From positions 1-32,139 of the forward strand of contig JAUZFP010000062.1 in NCBI GenBank assembly GCA_030838475.1: a stretch of 32,139 bases of DNA. Direction: 5' to 3'. The DNA is from Actinomycetota bacterium (GTDB lineage: Bacteria; Actinomycetota; Actinomycetes; Actinomycetales; Microbacteriaceae). The notes under the pieces are model-generated. The model saw only the letters and a list, made by a program, of their open reading frames with translations. It was not told the DNA's origin and searched no databases. Made by a program: the position numbers and the translations under genes. Below are positions 7,748-16,523 of this stretch, piece by piece. The stretch's first letter is position 1. Each line of letters opens with the position of its first letter.

Positions 7748-8959
7748 TTACCTGATCCTGACCGACAGGCAGGTGACGCAGCCCTCGAGTTTTTCGAACT
7801 CGCTGATGTCGACGGTGGTCACGCGATAGCCGAGGTCCTCGATCAGCGCCGCGGTCTTCGGTGCGGACGCGGACATCAGGACGGAATTGTTGGTCAGAAC
7901 GACGACCGCGACACCGGCCACCTCAGGCACCTCGAGGTAGCGGTCGAAGATCGACGGGTTGTCGACGAGGGTCGAATGACCGAGCACCGTGCCATCGGGG
8001 AGCGCCGTGACCGCGCTCTTCAGGTGCAACGCCTTCGTCACCGGAACCGCGATCACGGCGTAGCCGAGTTCGATGGCGATCGCGCGAAACTGCCGGATGC
8101 CCTCGGCGTTCGTGCGTCCACCCCGGCCGACGTAGATGGTGTCGCCGATCTTGAGAACATCGCCGCCATCCAGCGTCCCGGGCTGTCGGATGTGGCGCGT
8201 CTCGAGACCGAGATCCGTGACCGCCTCTTCGACGGCATCCTGTTCACCCTTGCGGGACTCTGCGCCGGGGCTGGTGATCACGGCAACCTGGCCGAGCATC
8301 ACCACGGTGTCCTCGACGAACACGCAGTCGGGATGCTCATCATCCGCGTCGATCTGCAGGGTCCGGAAACCCTCGGCCTCGAGCGCCGCGACGTACGCCT
8401 CCCACTGCTGCTCCGCCTTGTCGAACTTTACGACCCGGCGTTTGACGTGGGTGACCTGCCCCTTGGCGAGAGTCGTGGCGGGGGCGCGCACGATCGCCAG
8501 CCGATGCACCGCCGGAGGTGTCACGAGCCGGAGCCCGAACGCGTACCGATAGACGCGACGCGCGATGGTCAGCGTGGCGAGGATCGACAGCAGCACGAAG
8601 ACCAGGTTGTAGGTCAGCAGGTCCTGGAACGCATCATCCGACGCCGTCGTGGCTTCGATACCGCGAATTACCAGCACAACAAGGGTGCCGACGTAGGGCG
8701 CGACAACGCTGGCGACGACTCCCGCCAGAAGTGCCCGCCGCCAATTCGCGAGCCCTCCTAGGAGGGCGAGCGCGACCACGAGCACAACCAGCACGACGGC
8801 AGACGGTCCGAACGCCTGCACGAACCCGGGTACGTTCGCGATCGCTGCACCGGATGCGACGTAGTAGGCGAGGAACACGGCCGCGAACACCGCGAGTCCG
8901 GACGCGAGTCCTGCGACCAGCGAGGCGAACAGTCGACGCGAAAACGAGGGCGGGGTCAT
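7748..8959 (-). CDS. Membrane-anchored dimethylarginine dimethylaminohydrolase-like enzyme
   Basis: A 403-residue two-part protein. Residues 1-136 hold four hydrophobic helices (about 11-36, 52-72, 77-99 and 115-134). From about residue 150 it is a guanidino-modifying (amidinotransferase/DDAH) domain: [12 protein letters not shown] (209-220, acidic residues Glu216 and Asp217), GTLDGGDVL (261-269), the catalytic His312 in ALHLKSAVT, and a C-terminal GCVTCLSV with Cys397 as the expected nucleophile. DDAH enzymes hydrolyse N-methylated arginines to citrulline and a methylamine; substrate specificity here is unproven. DDAHs are usually soluble, so the membrane half is unusual. It lies downstream of the UvrA paralogue on the same strand, 59 bp away, with its own TAGGGT seven bases before the ATG. 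Confidence 0.85.
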   Translation of the reverse strand: MTPPSFSRRLFASLVAGLASGLAVFAAVFLAYYVASGAAIANVPGFVQAFGPSAVVLVVLVVALALLGGLANWRRALLAGVVASVVAPYVGTLVVLVIRGIEATTASDDAFQDLLTYNLVFVLLSILATLTIARRVYRYAFGLRLVTPPAVHRLAIVRAPATTLAKGQVTHVKRRVVKFDKAEQQWEAYVAALEAEGFRTLQIDADDEHPDCVFVEDTVVMLGQVAVITSPGAESRKGEQDAVEEAVTDLGLETRHIRQPGTLDGGDVLKIGDTIYVGRGGRTNAEGIRQFRAIAIELGYAVIAVPVTKALHLKSAVTALPDGTVLGHSTLVDNPSIFDRYLEVPEVAGVAVVVLTNNSVLMSASAPKTAALIEDLGYRVTTVDISEFEKLEGCVTCLSVRIR

Positions 8960-8966
8960 GGCTCGA

Positions 8967-8972
8967 ACCCTA
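8967..8972 (-). promoter_or_regulatory. Candidate leaderless -10 element of the DDAH-like gene
   Basis: TAGGGT on the minus strand ends seven bases before the ATG at 8959, and no Shine-Dalgarno sequence is present. This fits a leaderless transcript. No convincing -35 was seen. Confidence 0.3.
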
Positions 8973-9018
8973 TCGGGCGCATCCTATGAACCTGCTGCGC
9001 GAATATGTGAGAACAGTG

Positions 9019-11394
9019 TCAGGCACCCACGTACCTCGCCAGGTACTCGCCGGTGAGGCCCGCGCGGCCCGCGACCAGGTCTGCGGGGGTTCCCTCGAAC
9101 ACGATTCGACCGCCATCGTGGCCCGCGCCCGGGCCGAGGTCGATGATCCAGTCCGCGTGGGCCATGACCGCCTGGTGATGCTCGACGACGATGACCGACT
9201 TGCCGGACTCCACGAGCCGGTCGAGTAGTCCGAGGAGATTCTCGACGTCCGCAAGGTGTAGGCCCGTGGTCGGCTCATCGAGTACGTAGACCCCGCCCTT
9301 GTCGCCGAGGTGAGTGGCGAGTTTGAGGCGCTGCCGCTCGCCGCCCGAGAGCGTCGTCAGCGGTTGCCCGAGGCTGATGTATCCGAGCCCGACATCGGCG
9401 AGCCGCTCGAGGATCGCGTGCGCGGCCGGCGTCTTCGCCTCTCCATTCGCGAAGAACTCGACCGCCTCGGTGACGGGCATCGCGAGCACCTCGCTGATGT
9501 CCTTGCCGCCCAGGTGGTAGTCGAGGACGGATGCCTCAAAACGCTTGCCCTCGCAGACCTCGCAGGTCGTGGCGACACTCGCGAGGATGCCCAGGTCTGT
9601 ATAGATGACGCCGGCACCGTTGCAGTTGGGGCACGCCCCCTCGGAGTTCGCGCTGAACAGCGCGGGCTTGACCCCGTTGGCTTTCGCGAACGCGGTGCGG
9701 ATCGAGTCGAGCATTCCCGTGTAGGTCGCCGGGTTGCTGCGCCGCGACCCACGAATGGCGCCCTGGTCGATGGACACGACGTTCTCGGTCGGGAGGGAAT
9801 CGTGCACCAGCGAGCTCTTGCCCGACCCGGCGACGCCGGTGATAACAACCAGCACGCCGAGCGGGATATCGACATCCACGTTCCGGAGGTTGTGGGATGT
9901 CGCGCCGCGGATCGGCAGCGACCCCGTGGACGCCCGCACAGACGCCTTGAGGGCGGCACGGTCATCCAGATGGCGACCCGTGATGGTGTCGCTGCGGCGC
10001 AGCCCGTCGAGCGTGCCCTCGTACACCACCTCGCCGCCGGCGCTTCCGGCGCCCGGTCCGAGGTCGACCACGTGATCGGCGATCGCGATCATCTCCGGCT
10101 TGTGCTCGACCACGAGCACGGTGTTGCCCTTGTCCCGCAGCCGGAGCAGCAGGTCGTTCATCCGCTGGATGTCGTGCGGGTGCAACCCGATGCTCGGCTC
10201 GTCGAAGACATAGGTGACGTCGGTGAGCGATGAGCCGAGGTGGCGGATGATCTTGGTGCGCTGTGCCTCCCCGCCCGACAGCGTGCCGGCGGGACGGTCG
10301 AGAGACAGGTATCCGAGCCCGATCTCGACGAACGCGTCCAGGCTCTGGCGAAGAGCCGCGAGAAGTGGCTCGACGGAGGGCTCCGCGATCGTCCGCAGCC
10401 AGTCGGCGAGGTCGCTGATCTGCATGGCGCAGGCATCCGCGATACTCACCCCATTGATCGTGGATGAGCGCGCCTCCGCGCTCAGGCGCGTTCCGCCGCA
10501 CTCCGGGCAGGTCTGGAAAGTTACCGCCCGTTCGACGAAGGCGCGGATGTGCGGTTGAAGCGTGTCGACATCCTTCGACAGCATCGACTTCTGGATTTTC
10601 GGGATGAGGCCCTCGTAGGTGAGGTTGATGCCCTCCACCTTGATCTTCATCGGCTCCTTGTAGAGCAGGTCGGCGAGCTCCCTCTTGGAGTATTTCGCGA
10701 TCGGCTTGTCCGGATCGAACAGGCTGGACCCGATGAAGATGCGGCCGAACCAGCCGTCCATGCTGAAGCCGGGGATCGTGAACGGTCCCTCGTTCAGCGA
10801 CTTCGAGTCGTCGTAGAGCTGGCTCAGGTCAATGTCGTTGACGGTCCCCATGCCTTCGCACCGCGGGCACTGGCCGCCGAGCACGCTGAAGCTGCGGCGC
10901 TCCTTGACCTCGGTGCCGCCCTTCTGGATGGTCACTGCTCCCGCGCCCGAGATGGATGCGACGTTGAAGGAAAACGCCTGCGGCGACCCGATATGCGGGG
11001 TCCCGAGCCGGCTGAACAGGATGCGCAGCATCGCGTTGGCGTCGGTGGCGGTGCCAACCGTGGAGCGCGAGTTGGCGCCCATCCGCTCCTGGTCGACGAT
11101 GATCGCTGTGGTGAGCCCGCCGAGCACGTCCACGTCGGGCCGAGCCATTGTCGGCATGAAGCCCTGAACGAACGAGCTGTAGGTCTCGTTGATCATCCGC
11201 TGAGACTCGGCGGCGATGGTGCCGAAGACGAGAGAGCTCTTCCCCGAGCCGGATACGCCCGTGAAGACCGTCAGCCGACGCTTCGGGATGTCGACGCTGA
11301 TGTTCTTCAGGTTGTTCGCTCGAGCGCCCTGCACGCGAATCAGGTCGTGACTGTCTGCGGGACTCCGCGATGCCAAATTGGCCTCAGGGCTCAT
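9019..11394 (-). CDS. UvrA paralogue (UvrA2/DrrC-like ABC ATPase)
   Basis: A 791-residue tandem ABC ATPase. It has two Walker A motifs, GVSGSGKSS (46-54) and GVAGSGKSS; two LSGGE signatures ([10 protein letters not shown] and [10 protein letters not shown]); [10 protein letters not shown] and LDEPTTGLH Walker B/D-loop segments; and UvrA-type zinc modules (CPECGG; CPNCNG with CEVCEG). It is about 150 residues shorter than housekeeping UvrA (about 950), which fits the UvrA2/DrrC group lacking the UvrB-interaction region. Such proteins are linked to resistance to DNA-intercalating drugs or to damage tolerance. It starts at ATG 11394, with TAGATT five bases upstream (near-leaderless). The location near a drug exporter is consistent with a resistance role; this is inference. 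Confidence 0.9.
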   Translation of the reverse strand: MSPEANLASRSPADSHDLIRVQGARANNLKNISVDIPKRRLTVFTGVSGSGKSSLVFGTIAAESQRMINETYSSFVQGFMPTMARPDVDVLGGLTTAIIVDQERMGANSRSTVGTATDANAMLRILFSRLGTPHIGSPQAFSFNVASISGAGAVTIQKGGTEVKERRSFSVLGGQCPRCEGMGTVNDIDLSQLYDDSKSLNEGPFTIPGFSMDGWFGRIFIGSSLFDPDKPIAKYSKRELADLLYKEPMKIKVEGINLTYEGLIPKIQKSMLSKDVDTLQPHIRAFVERAVTFQTCPECGGTRLSAEARSSTINGVSIADACAMQISDLADWLRTIAEPSVEPLLAALRQSLDAFVEIGLGYLSLDRPAGTLSGGEAQRTKIIRHLGSSLTDVTYVFDEPSIGLHPHDIQRMNDLLLRLRDKGNTVLVVEHKPEMIAIADHVVDLGPGAGSAGGEVVYEGTLDGLRRSDTITGRHLDDRAALKASVRASTGSLPIRGATSHNLRNVDVDIPLGVLVVITGVAGSGKSSLVHDSLPTENVVSIDQGAIRGSRRSNPATYTGMLDSIRTAFAKANGVKPALFSANSEGACPNCNGAGVIYTDLGILASVATTCEVCEGKRFEASVLDYHLGGKDISEVLAMPVTEAVEFFANGEAKTPAAHAILERLADVGLGYISLGQPLTTLSGGERQRLKLATHLGDKGGVYVLDEPTTGLHLADVENLLGLLDRLVESGKSVIVVEHHQAVMAHADWIIDLGPGAGHDGGRIVFEGTPADLVAGRAGLTGEYLARYVGA

Positions 11395-11406
11395 GAGTCA
11401 ATCTAA

Positions 11407-11449
11407 CCAGTGGGATTGGTGCGGGCGGGTCTGTCCAATGTTCCACTGG
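11407..11449. promoter_or_regulatory. Inverted repeat between divergent UvrA paralogue and surface protein
   Basis: CCAGTGG (11407-11413) and CCACTGG (11443-11449) are exact inverted arms. Inside them ATTGG (11415-11419) pairs with CCAAT (11435-11439). The repeat covers the start side of the uvrA-like gene and the upstream side of an AT-rich stretch with TAAGGT/TAATTT candidates for the surface protein gene. It could be a shared operator; unproven. Confidence 0.4.
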
Positions 11450-11529
11450 ATAATTTTACTGCTAAGGTTACGCAGCCGAGCTTTCTCCGGTGTGCCCTGT
11501 TTCGAGCCCGCGAACCGGAGACTTGTCGA

Positions 11530-13332
11530 ATGATTTCTCACCACCAGCGACTGACCGCCCGTGCCTTGCTTGGCGGTCTCACGATCGCCGGACTGGCGCT
11601 TCTCGGTGTCGTCGCATTCCCCGCGGCGGCGTCGGCGGCCACATACTCGGTGACGAGCACGGCGGATGCGGGAGCGGGAAGTCTTCGCGATGCCATCGCG
11701 AACGCGAACGCGAGCGCTGGCCCGGATACGATCACCTTCGCGCTGCCCGCCAACTCGGTCATCGAGCTGCTGAGCTCCGTGACCATCACCGACGGCCTGA
11801 CGATCGACGGATCCGGCGCGCCGGGGCTCGACATCACCGGTCGGGGCGGACTGGGAACCTATTCCCTCCTGATCGCCGCTCCGTCAATCCAGGATCAGGA
11901 CTTCTCATTCAACGACCTGCTGTTCGACGGCACAACCGGAAGCGTGGCTGGCTGGACGGGTGTGGCGATCGACACGAGCTTCGGGGCGCTGAACCATCTC
12001 CCACGATCGCTCGCACTCACCCGGATCACCGGGCAGAACATCAACTCGGCGGGGTTTGAGGGCCCGGTACTCAGTGACTTCGCGATGCAGCCCGGCGGCC
12101 CGGTCACGATCACCGATTCGACCTTCACCAACAACAACTCGACGTCCGGAGCCCTCAATGGCGGTGGGGCGGTCTTCATCCGGGGGACGAGCGGCCTGGT
12201 CACCATCACCGGCTCGACGTTCACGGGCAACACCGCGCGCACCGGTGGTGCGATCTTCTTCGAAGGCAATGGCGGCGGCGTGGCGACGGTCTCCGTGAGT
12301 GGGAGCACGTTTACCGGTAACACGGCGAACGGCACGGCCAGCGTGCCAGCGTCCGATGGCGAGGGTGGCGCGATTGCCGCCAGCCTCATCGGCGACGTGA
12401 CGATTACCGGCAGCACCTTCAGCGGCAACACGGCATCGCTCGATGGCGGCGCAATCGCAATCGGCGCGCTCCAATTGGCCACCTCGCAGGTATCGATCGT
12501 GACGTCCTCGTTCCAGGGCAATCACGCATTGCACGGCGGCGGCTTCTGGAGCTCGACGACCCAGGGGGATGTCACGGTCTCGGGTTCGACCTTCGCGGGC
12601 AACACGCTGTCGACTGACCCCACAGACGCACCGCTCGGCAACAGCATCAGGCTCACCGGCACGGGTAACCACGGGTTGACCGTGCTCAGCTCGACACTGG
12701 ATGAGGCGGCTGCGGCATTCTCCACCTGGGCCATCGCCATCGAGACCACGGGAACCTCCCCCCTTACGATCGCCCACTCGACGATCGTCGGGCCGGGAGC
12801 GGTGATCGTTCGAACCCTCGCCGGCACCTCGTCCGTCATCGACCACACGATCCTCTGGTCGCTCGGTACCGCTGACGACGCGACTGTGGCACTCCTCTAC
12901 GGACTGCCGGGGACGAACACCATCGCGACGAGTTGGAGTCTCTCGTCGGGCACCGCCCAGCCATACCTCGCGATCGGTTCCGGGAATCACTTCGCGGTCA
13001 CCAGTTTCGGTCTGGGAGCACTCGCCAACAACGGCGGCGCCACCCTCACCCGACTCCCGGCCAGTAGCAGCCCCGCACACAACACCGGTGACCCCGCGAT
13101 CTCGGGCGCGCCGGCGACCGACCAGCGCGGTTCGGGATTTCTCCGCATCGTGCAGACCATCGATATCGGTGCTGTCGAAGTGCAGACACCAACACTGGCG
13201 TCGACTGGCGTCGCCATCTCACCGCTTCTGCCGATTGGCGGCGCCGTGTTGATCCTCCTTGGGCTCTTGGCGCTCGCCTACTCGCGTGTTCGGCGAACCA
13301 GGGCGCACGCGGCATCCTCGCCCGAGATCTAA
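11530..13332 (+). CDS. Secreted beta-helix surface protein with LAxTG sortase signal
   Basis: A 600-residue exported protein. It has a basic N-terminus and hydrophobic core ending in AAASA, with predicted cleavage near residue 36. Next is a CSLREA-like region, AGSLRDAIANANA and PDTITF, then many repeats of the form TITxSTFTxNTA across roughly residues 190-450. These predict a right-handed parallel beta-helix, as in adhesin/autotransporter-like and carbohydrate-active surface proteins. The C-terminus is LASTG (556-560), a hydrophobic helix and RVRRTR: a cell-wall sorting signal of the LAxTG type used by actinobacterial class E sortases. The start is ATG 11530, with GGAG nine bases upstream; the frame is open further up but without signals. 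The ligand is unknown. Confidence 0.88.
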   Translation: MISHHQRLTARALLGGLTIAGLALLGVVAFPAAASAATYSVTSTADAGAGSLRDAIANANASAGPDTITFALPANSVIELLSSVTITDGLTIDGSGAPGLDITGRGGLGTYSLLIAAPSIQDQDFSFNDLLFDGTTGSVAGWTGVAIDTSFGALNHLPRSLALTRITGQNINSAGFEGPVLSDFAMQPGGPVTITDSTFTNNNSTSGALNGGGAVFIRGTSGLVTITGSTFTGNTARTGGAIFFEGNGGGVATVSVSGSTFTGNTANGTASVPASDGEGGAIAASLIGDVTITGSTFSGNTASLDGGAIAIGALQLATSQVSIVTSSFQGNHALHGGGFWSSTTQGDVTVSGSTFAGNTLSTDPTDAPLGNSIRLTGTGNHGLTVLSSTLDEAAAAFSTWAIAIETTGTSPLTIAHSTIVGPGAVIVRTLAGTSSVIDHTILWSLGTADDATVALLYGLPGTNTIATSWSLSSGTAQPYLAIGSGNHFAVTSFGLGALANNGGATLTRLPASSSPAHNTGDPAISGAPATDQRGSGFLRIVQTIDIGAVEVQTPTLASTGVAISPLLPIGGAVLILLGLLALAYSRVRRTRAHAASSPEI

Positions 13333-13370
13333 ACTCGACGGGGGCCACAGGCCCGCAGTGGAGGACGATG

Positions 13371-13997
13371 ATGGCCGATCGTGTCGAGGCCGCGTCGAGC
13401 GCACTACCCGACGCCGGGTCCCGCGCCGAGGCGATGCTCACGCAGGTCGTCGCGCACTTTCGCGCGACCGGCAGCGTGAACATCTCGTTGCGTCACCTTG
13501 CGGCCGAAATCGGCACGAGTCACCGCATGCTGCGGTACTACTTCGGCACCCGGGAGAACCTGCTGGGCATCGTCATGATGCAGCTCAGCAAGGAATACAT
13601 CGAGCACTTCTCGGGCAAACGACCAACCACGCGCGTCGAGACGATGGATGCGGTGTGGACGCGCTTCCTTGACCCCAACAACCGGCTGCAGACCCAGATC
13701 CTGTTCGCACTCTCGGCGGCGGTCGCGGAGCGTCCCGACCTTGAATCGCCCGGTCTGAACGCCGACTTCGACAACTTCGCCGCCGCTCTCGGCACCTTTG
13801 GCCGGGCCGAAGGACTCGAGCCAGCCCTCGCGGATCGTGAGGCCCGCACGATCGTCTCCAGCCTTCTCGGCCTGTACCTCGACTTCTTCGTCGCGAGGGA
13901 CCTCGAACGGATCCAGGGCAGCTTCGACACGCTCAAGGGATGGGTGGAGCGCAGCACAGCGGACGCCGCTAGTGGAAGAAGTGCCGCTCCCCGGTGA
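13371..13997 (+). CDS. TetR/AcrR family transcriptional regulator
   Basis: A 208-residue regulator with an N-terminal helix-turn-helix, NISLRHLAAEIGTSHRMLRY near residues 38-57, followed by YFGTRENLLGIV, the classic TetR pattern. The C-terminal ligand domain is not assignable. Tandem ATGs occur at 13368 and 13371; the second has GGAGG at a 6-base spacing and is preferred. It lies 38 bp after the surface protein gene on the same strand. The last ten codons and the TGA lie in a 51-bp sequence duplicated exactly at the end of purH (see 13966-14291). Without the intervening insert, tetR and purH would overlap tail to tail by 29 bp. Target genes are unknown. Confidence 0.9.
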   Translation: MADRVEAASSALPDAGSRAEAMLTQVVAHFRATGSVNISLRHLAAEIGTSHRMLRYYFGTRENLLGIVMMQLSKEYIEHFSGKRPTTRVETMDAVWTRFLDPNNRLQTQILFALSAAVAERPDLESPGLNADFDNFAAALGTFGRAEGLEPALADREARTIVSSLLGLYLDFFVARDLERIQGSFDTLKGWVERSTADAASGRSAAPR

Positions 13998-14016
13998 AGT
14001 ACATCGTCACGCCGGC
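13966..14016. repeat. 51-bp direct repeat, copy 1 (contains the tetR stop)
   Basis: Identical over 51 of 51 bases to 14241-14291. It contains the tetR stop (13995-13997) and a second copy of the purH stop and last 15 codons, out of context here. Confidence 0.97.
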
Positions 14017-14039
14017 GTAACCAGTGGCGCGGCACTCGC

Positions 14040-14116
14040 CCCGGGGAGGAGATTCGACCCATTTCGGTCTAGAAAATCCTCCTGGCGGCCTAATCGGACC
14101 AAAACTCCTCCCCGGG
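14040..14116. repeat. 12-bp inverted repeat within the insert
   Basis: CCCGGGGAGGAG (14040-14051) and CTCCTCCCCGGG (14105-14116) are perfect inverted arms separated by 53 bp of comparatively AT-rich DNA. An alternative pairing of the left arm with AATCCTCC inside the loop is also possible. It could be a recombination-site structure or a transcription-termination stem for the convergent genes. Confidence 0.75.
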
Positions 14117-14240
14117 TGCGCGATAAACAGGATGACGCGGCTCACGTCGCCGAAATCGTCCTGTTGATCAATCCGAAGGCCGAGTTCGTCCGGTCGAACG
14201 ACTTCAACGGGCCAAATACTGCCATGTCGTCGAGACCATC

Positions 14241-14291
14241 CCGCTAGTGGAAGAAGTGCCGCTCCCCGGTGAAGTACATCGTCACGCCGGC
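14241..14291. repeat. 51-bp direct repeat, copy 2 (authentic purH 3' end)
   Basis: Identical to 13966-14016. This copy encodes the true end of PurH, including [15 protein letters not shown] and the stop (14244-14246). Confidence 0.97.
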
Positions 14292-15797
14292 CGCCGTCGC
14301 CGCGTCGATGACCTCCTGGTCGCGAATCGAGCCACCCGGCTGAACGATCGCGCGAACGCCGGCATCGATCAGGATCTGGGCGCCATCCGCGAACGGGAAG
14401 AATGCGTCGGAGGCCGCAACGCTGCCGCTCGCGCGATCCCCGGCCCGTGTCACGGCGAGGTTGCAGGAGTCGACGCGGTTGACCTGGCCCATTCCGACGC
14501 CGACGGATGCACCGTCGTTCGCCAGCAGGATCGCGTTCGACTTCACCGCGCGGCACGCGCGCCACGCGAACTCGAGATCCGCTGCGGTCGCCTCGTCTGC
14601 TGCGTCGCCGGCGACGAGCGTCCACTGGTCGAATGGCGCAAAATGGGCGTCCGTATCCTGCACAAGAATGCCGCCGGAGATTTGCTTGAACTCCGTTGTT
14701 TCACGAGAGAAGCCGTCGGGAAGCTGCAGGATGCGCAGATCCTTCTTGGTCTGTAGAAGCGCGAGCGCCTCGGGCTCGTAGCCGGGCGCGATGACGACCT
14801 CGGTGAAGATCGGCTTGATCGACTCCGCCGTGGCCAGGGTGACGATGCCGTTGGCGGCGATCACGCCACCGTAGGCGGAGACCGGGTCGCAGGCGTGAGC
14901 GCGTTTGTGGGCGTCGGCAATCGATCCCGCGATCGCAATCCCGCACGGGTTCGCATGCTTGATGATCGCGACAGCGGGTTCGGCGAAGTCGAATGCCGCG
15001 CGGAGGGCCGCATCCGCGTCGACGTAGTTGTTGTACGACATCTCTTTGCCGCCCAGCTGAATGGCCTGCGCGATGCCGTGCCCGTCGTTCGTCGTGTAGA
15101 GCGCGGCCGACTGGTGCGAATTCTCGCCGTACCGAAGCGTGGCCGATAGGGTCCCGCTAACCTCGAAAGCCTCGCCGCCCGTGAACCAGTCCGCGACCGC
15201 CCGGTCGTAGGCGGCCGTGTGCTGGAAGGCTTCCTTCGCGAGACGGCGGCGCTGCTCAAGAGTCGTGCCCCCCAGCTTCAGAGCCTTGTAGATGACCGGG
15301 TAGCTGGACACCGAGGTGACGATCGCGACATTCGCGTGGTTTTTCGCCGATGCGCGGACCATCGCGGGTCCACCGATGTCGATCTGCTCGATCACCGTGT
15401 CATCCGCCGCCCCAGACGCGACCGTCTCGGCGAACGGGTAGAGGTTCGACACGACCAGTTCAAACGGTTCGATGCCCTGCGCGGCGAGCTCGCTCTCGTG
15501 CGACTCGAGGCGAAGGTCGGCGAGCAGGCCCGAGTGGATGGCGGGGTGCAGGGTGCGCACGCGGCCATCCAGCGACTCCGGGTATCCGGTCACGTCGGCG
15601 ACCTGCGTCACCGGGATGCCAGCCGCGGCGATCGTCGCCGCGGTCGAACCGGTCGAGACGATTTCGACACCAGCAGCCGCAAGCGCGGTAGCGAGCTCGA
15701 CGAGATTCGTCTTGTCACTCACCGAGACCAGCGCCCGACGAATGGGGACGATGTCGCGTGGACGATACAGGGCGGGATCGATGGCGGGGCCGCTCAT
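14244..15797 (-). CDS. purH: Bifunctional AICAR formyltransferase/IMP cyclohydrolase
   Basis: A 517-residue enzyme of the last two steps of IMP synthesis in the cytosol. The N-terminal cyclohydrolase domain shows [17 protein letters not shown] and [11 protein letters not shown], then DGRVKTLHP-like [17 protein letters not shown]. The C-terminal transformylase has [12 protein letters not shown] and [12 protein letters not shown], and ends [10 protein letters not shown] as PurH proteins do. The start is ATG 15797, with AAGGAG five bases upstream; a longer open frame upstream lacks such a site. It follows purN on the same strand after 126 bp. Its last 48 bases are in the 51-bp repeat duplicated beyond the insert at 13966-14240, yet the reading frame is intact. 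Confidence 0.97.
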   Translation of the reverse strand: MSGPAIDPALYRPRDIVPIRRALVSVSDKTNLVELATALAAAGVEIVSTGSTAATIAAAGIPVTQVADVTGYPESLDGRVRTLHPAIHSGLLADLRLESHESELAAQGIEPFELVVSNLYPFAETVASGAADDTVIEQIDIGGPAMVRASAKNHANVAIVTSVSSYPVIYKALKLGGTTLEQRRRLAKEAFQHTAAYDRAVADWFTGGEAFEVSGTLSATLRYGENSHQSAALYTTNDGHGIAQAIQLGGKEMSYNNYVDADAALRAAFDFAEPAVAIIKHANPCGIAIAGSIADAHKRAHACDPVSAYGGVIAANGIVTLATAESIKPIFTEVVIAPGYEPEALALLQTKKDLRILQLPDGFSRETTEFKQISGGILVQDTDAHFAPFDQWTLVAGDAADEATAADLEFAWRACRAVKSNAILLANDGASVGVGMGQVNRVDSCNLAVTRAGDRASGSVAASDAFFPFADGAQILIDAGVRAIVQPGGSIRDQEVIDAATAAGVTMYFTGERHFFH

Positions 15798-15923
15798 GAG
15801 AACTCCTTCGGATGACAGGGTCGAGTGCAGAAAGTACCGCAGCAGCCCAGGCGTACGGCCACCAACCGTGTCAGTCGCTCCCCGATGGTCCACCATCCAA
15901 ACGCCAGTTGCGACGGAGCCAGT

Positions 15924-16517
15924 TTACCGGCCGAGTTCCGCCAGGTCGACCACGCCGTTGGCGACATCGAGGATGGCCTGGATGAGCAACTCGCGTTCGA
16001 CCGGCTTGATGCGCTCGTGCAGTGTCGCCTCGGTGTCCCCGGGAAGCACCGGGATCCGTTGCTGGGAGACGATCGGCCCGCTGTCGACGCCGTTGTCGAC
16101 GACAATCACGCTGGCGCCCGTCTCCGTAACCTCGGCCACCAGGGCGTCTCGGACGGCGTGGGCTCCCGGGAACTCGGGAAGGTATGCGGGGTGTGTGTTG
16201 ATCAGGCGCGGGCTGAGCGCATCCACTACCCGTGGTGGCAGCAGTTTCATGAAGCCGCTCAGCACGACGAGGTCGGGTCCCCAGAGTTCGATTTCGGCGA
16301 GAAGGGCGTCGCCCCAGGTCTCCCGGTCCGGAAAGTTCGAGAGCGCCACCGAGAAGGTTGGAATGCCGAACTCCTCGGCGTGGGCGAAGCCGTCGGCGTC
16401 TCGGTCCGCGCCGATCGCGACGACGCGCGCCGGAAACTCGACATCTTCCGAGGCCTCGAGAAGCGCGCGCAGGTTCGAACCTCCACCCGAGATGAGCACG
16501 ACCAGCGACAGCACCAC
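15924..16517 (-). CDS. purN: Phosphoribosylglycinamide formyltransferase
   Basis: A 197-residue GAR transformylase, using 10-formyl-tetrahydrofolate in step three of purine synthesis. The phosphate loop [10 protein letters not shown] (10-19) and the catalytic triad Asn107, His109 ([10 protein letters not shown]) and Asp145 ([11 protein letters not shown]) are all present. The GTG start is 6 bases after the stop of the DUF6350 membrane gene, with only a weak AGG upstream, so translational coupling is likely. A second GTG follows directly as an alternative. Order DUF6350-purN-purH is the common actinobacterial arrangement. Confidence 0.95.
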   Translation of the reverse strand: MVLSLVVLISGGGSNLRALLEASEDVEFPARVVAIGADRDADGFAHAEEFGIPTFSVALSNFPDRETWGDALLAEIELWGPDLVVLSGFMKLLPPRVVDALSPRLINTHPAYLPEFPGAHAVRDALVAEVTETGASVIVVDNGVDSGPIVSQQRIPVLPGDTEATLHERIKPVERELLIQAILDVANGVVDLAELGR

Positions 16518-16523
16518 TCGAGC

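Larger units (their letters stand above)
13966..14240. mobile_element. Candidate 275-bp integrated mini-element or island remnant at the purH/tetR 3' ends
   Basis: The unit from 13966 to 14240 begins with a 51-bp sequence repeated exactly at 14241-14291 and continues with 224 bp found nowhere else in the window. Removing the unit would leave one 51-bp copy and both genes unchanged, which is the signature of site-specific integration at gene 3' ends (attL/attR-like). The unique part has a 12-bp inverted repeat but no recombinase gene. It may be a non-autonomous element or a remnant after internal deletion. A plus-strand frame ending at 14247 looks mildly coding, but no start or family is recognised. 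Confidence 0.5.

Noticed and set aside
9019-11394. Housekeeping UvrA of nucleotide excision repair
   Set aside because: At 791 residues it is far shorter than UvrA and appears to lack the UvrB-interaction region; the paralogue (UvrA2/DrrC) class fits better.
14117-14247. A protein-coding gene in the purH-tetR insert
   Set aside because: A plus-strand frame ending at 14247 has mildly coding-like third positions, but it has no start signal of its own, no family and a length near 40 codons; it is kept only as part of the insert.
13966-14291. Simple tandem duplication of the purH tail
   Set aside because: The 224 bp between the copies is not duplicated from either flank, so a plain tandem duplication does not explain it.
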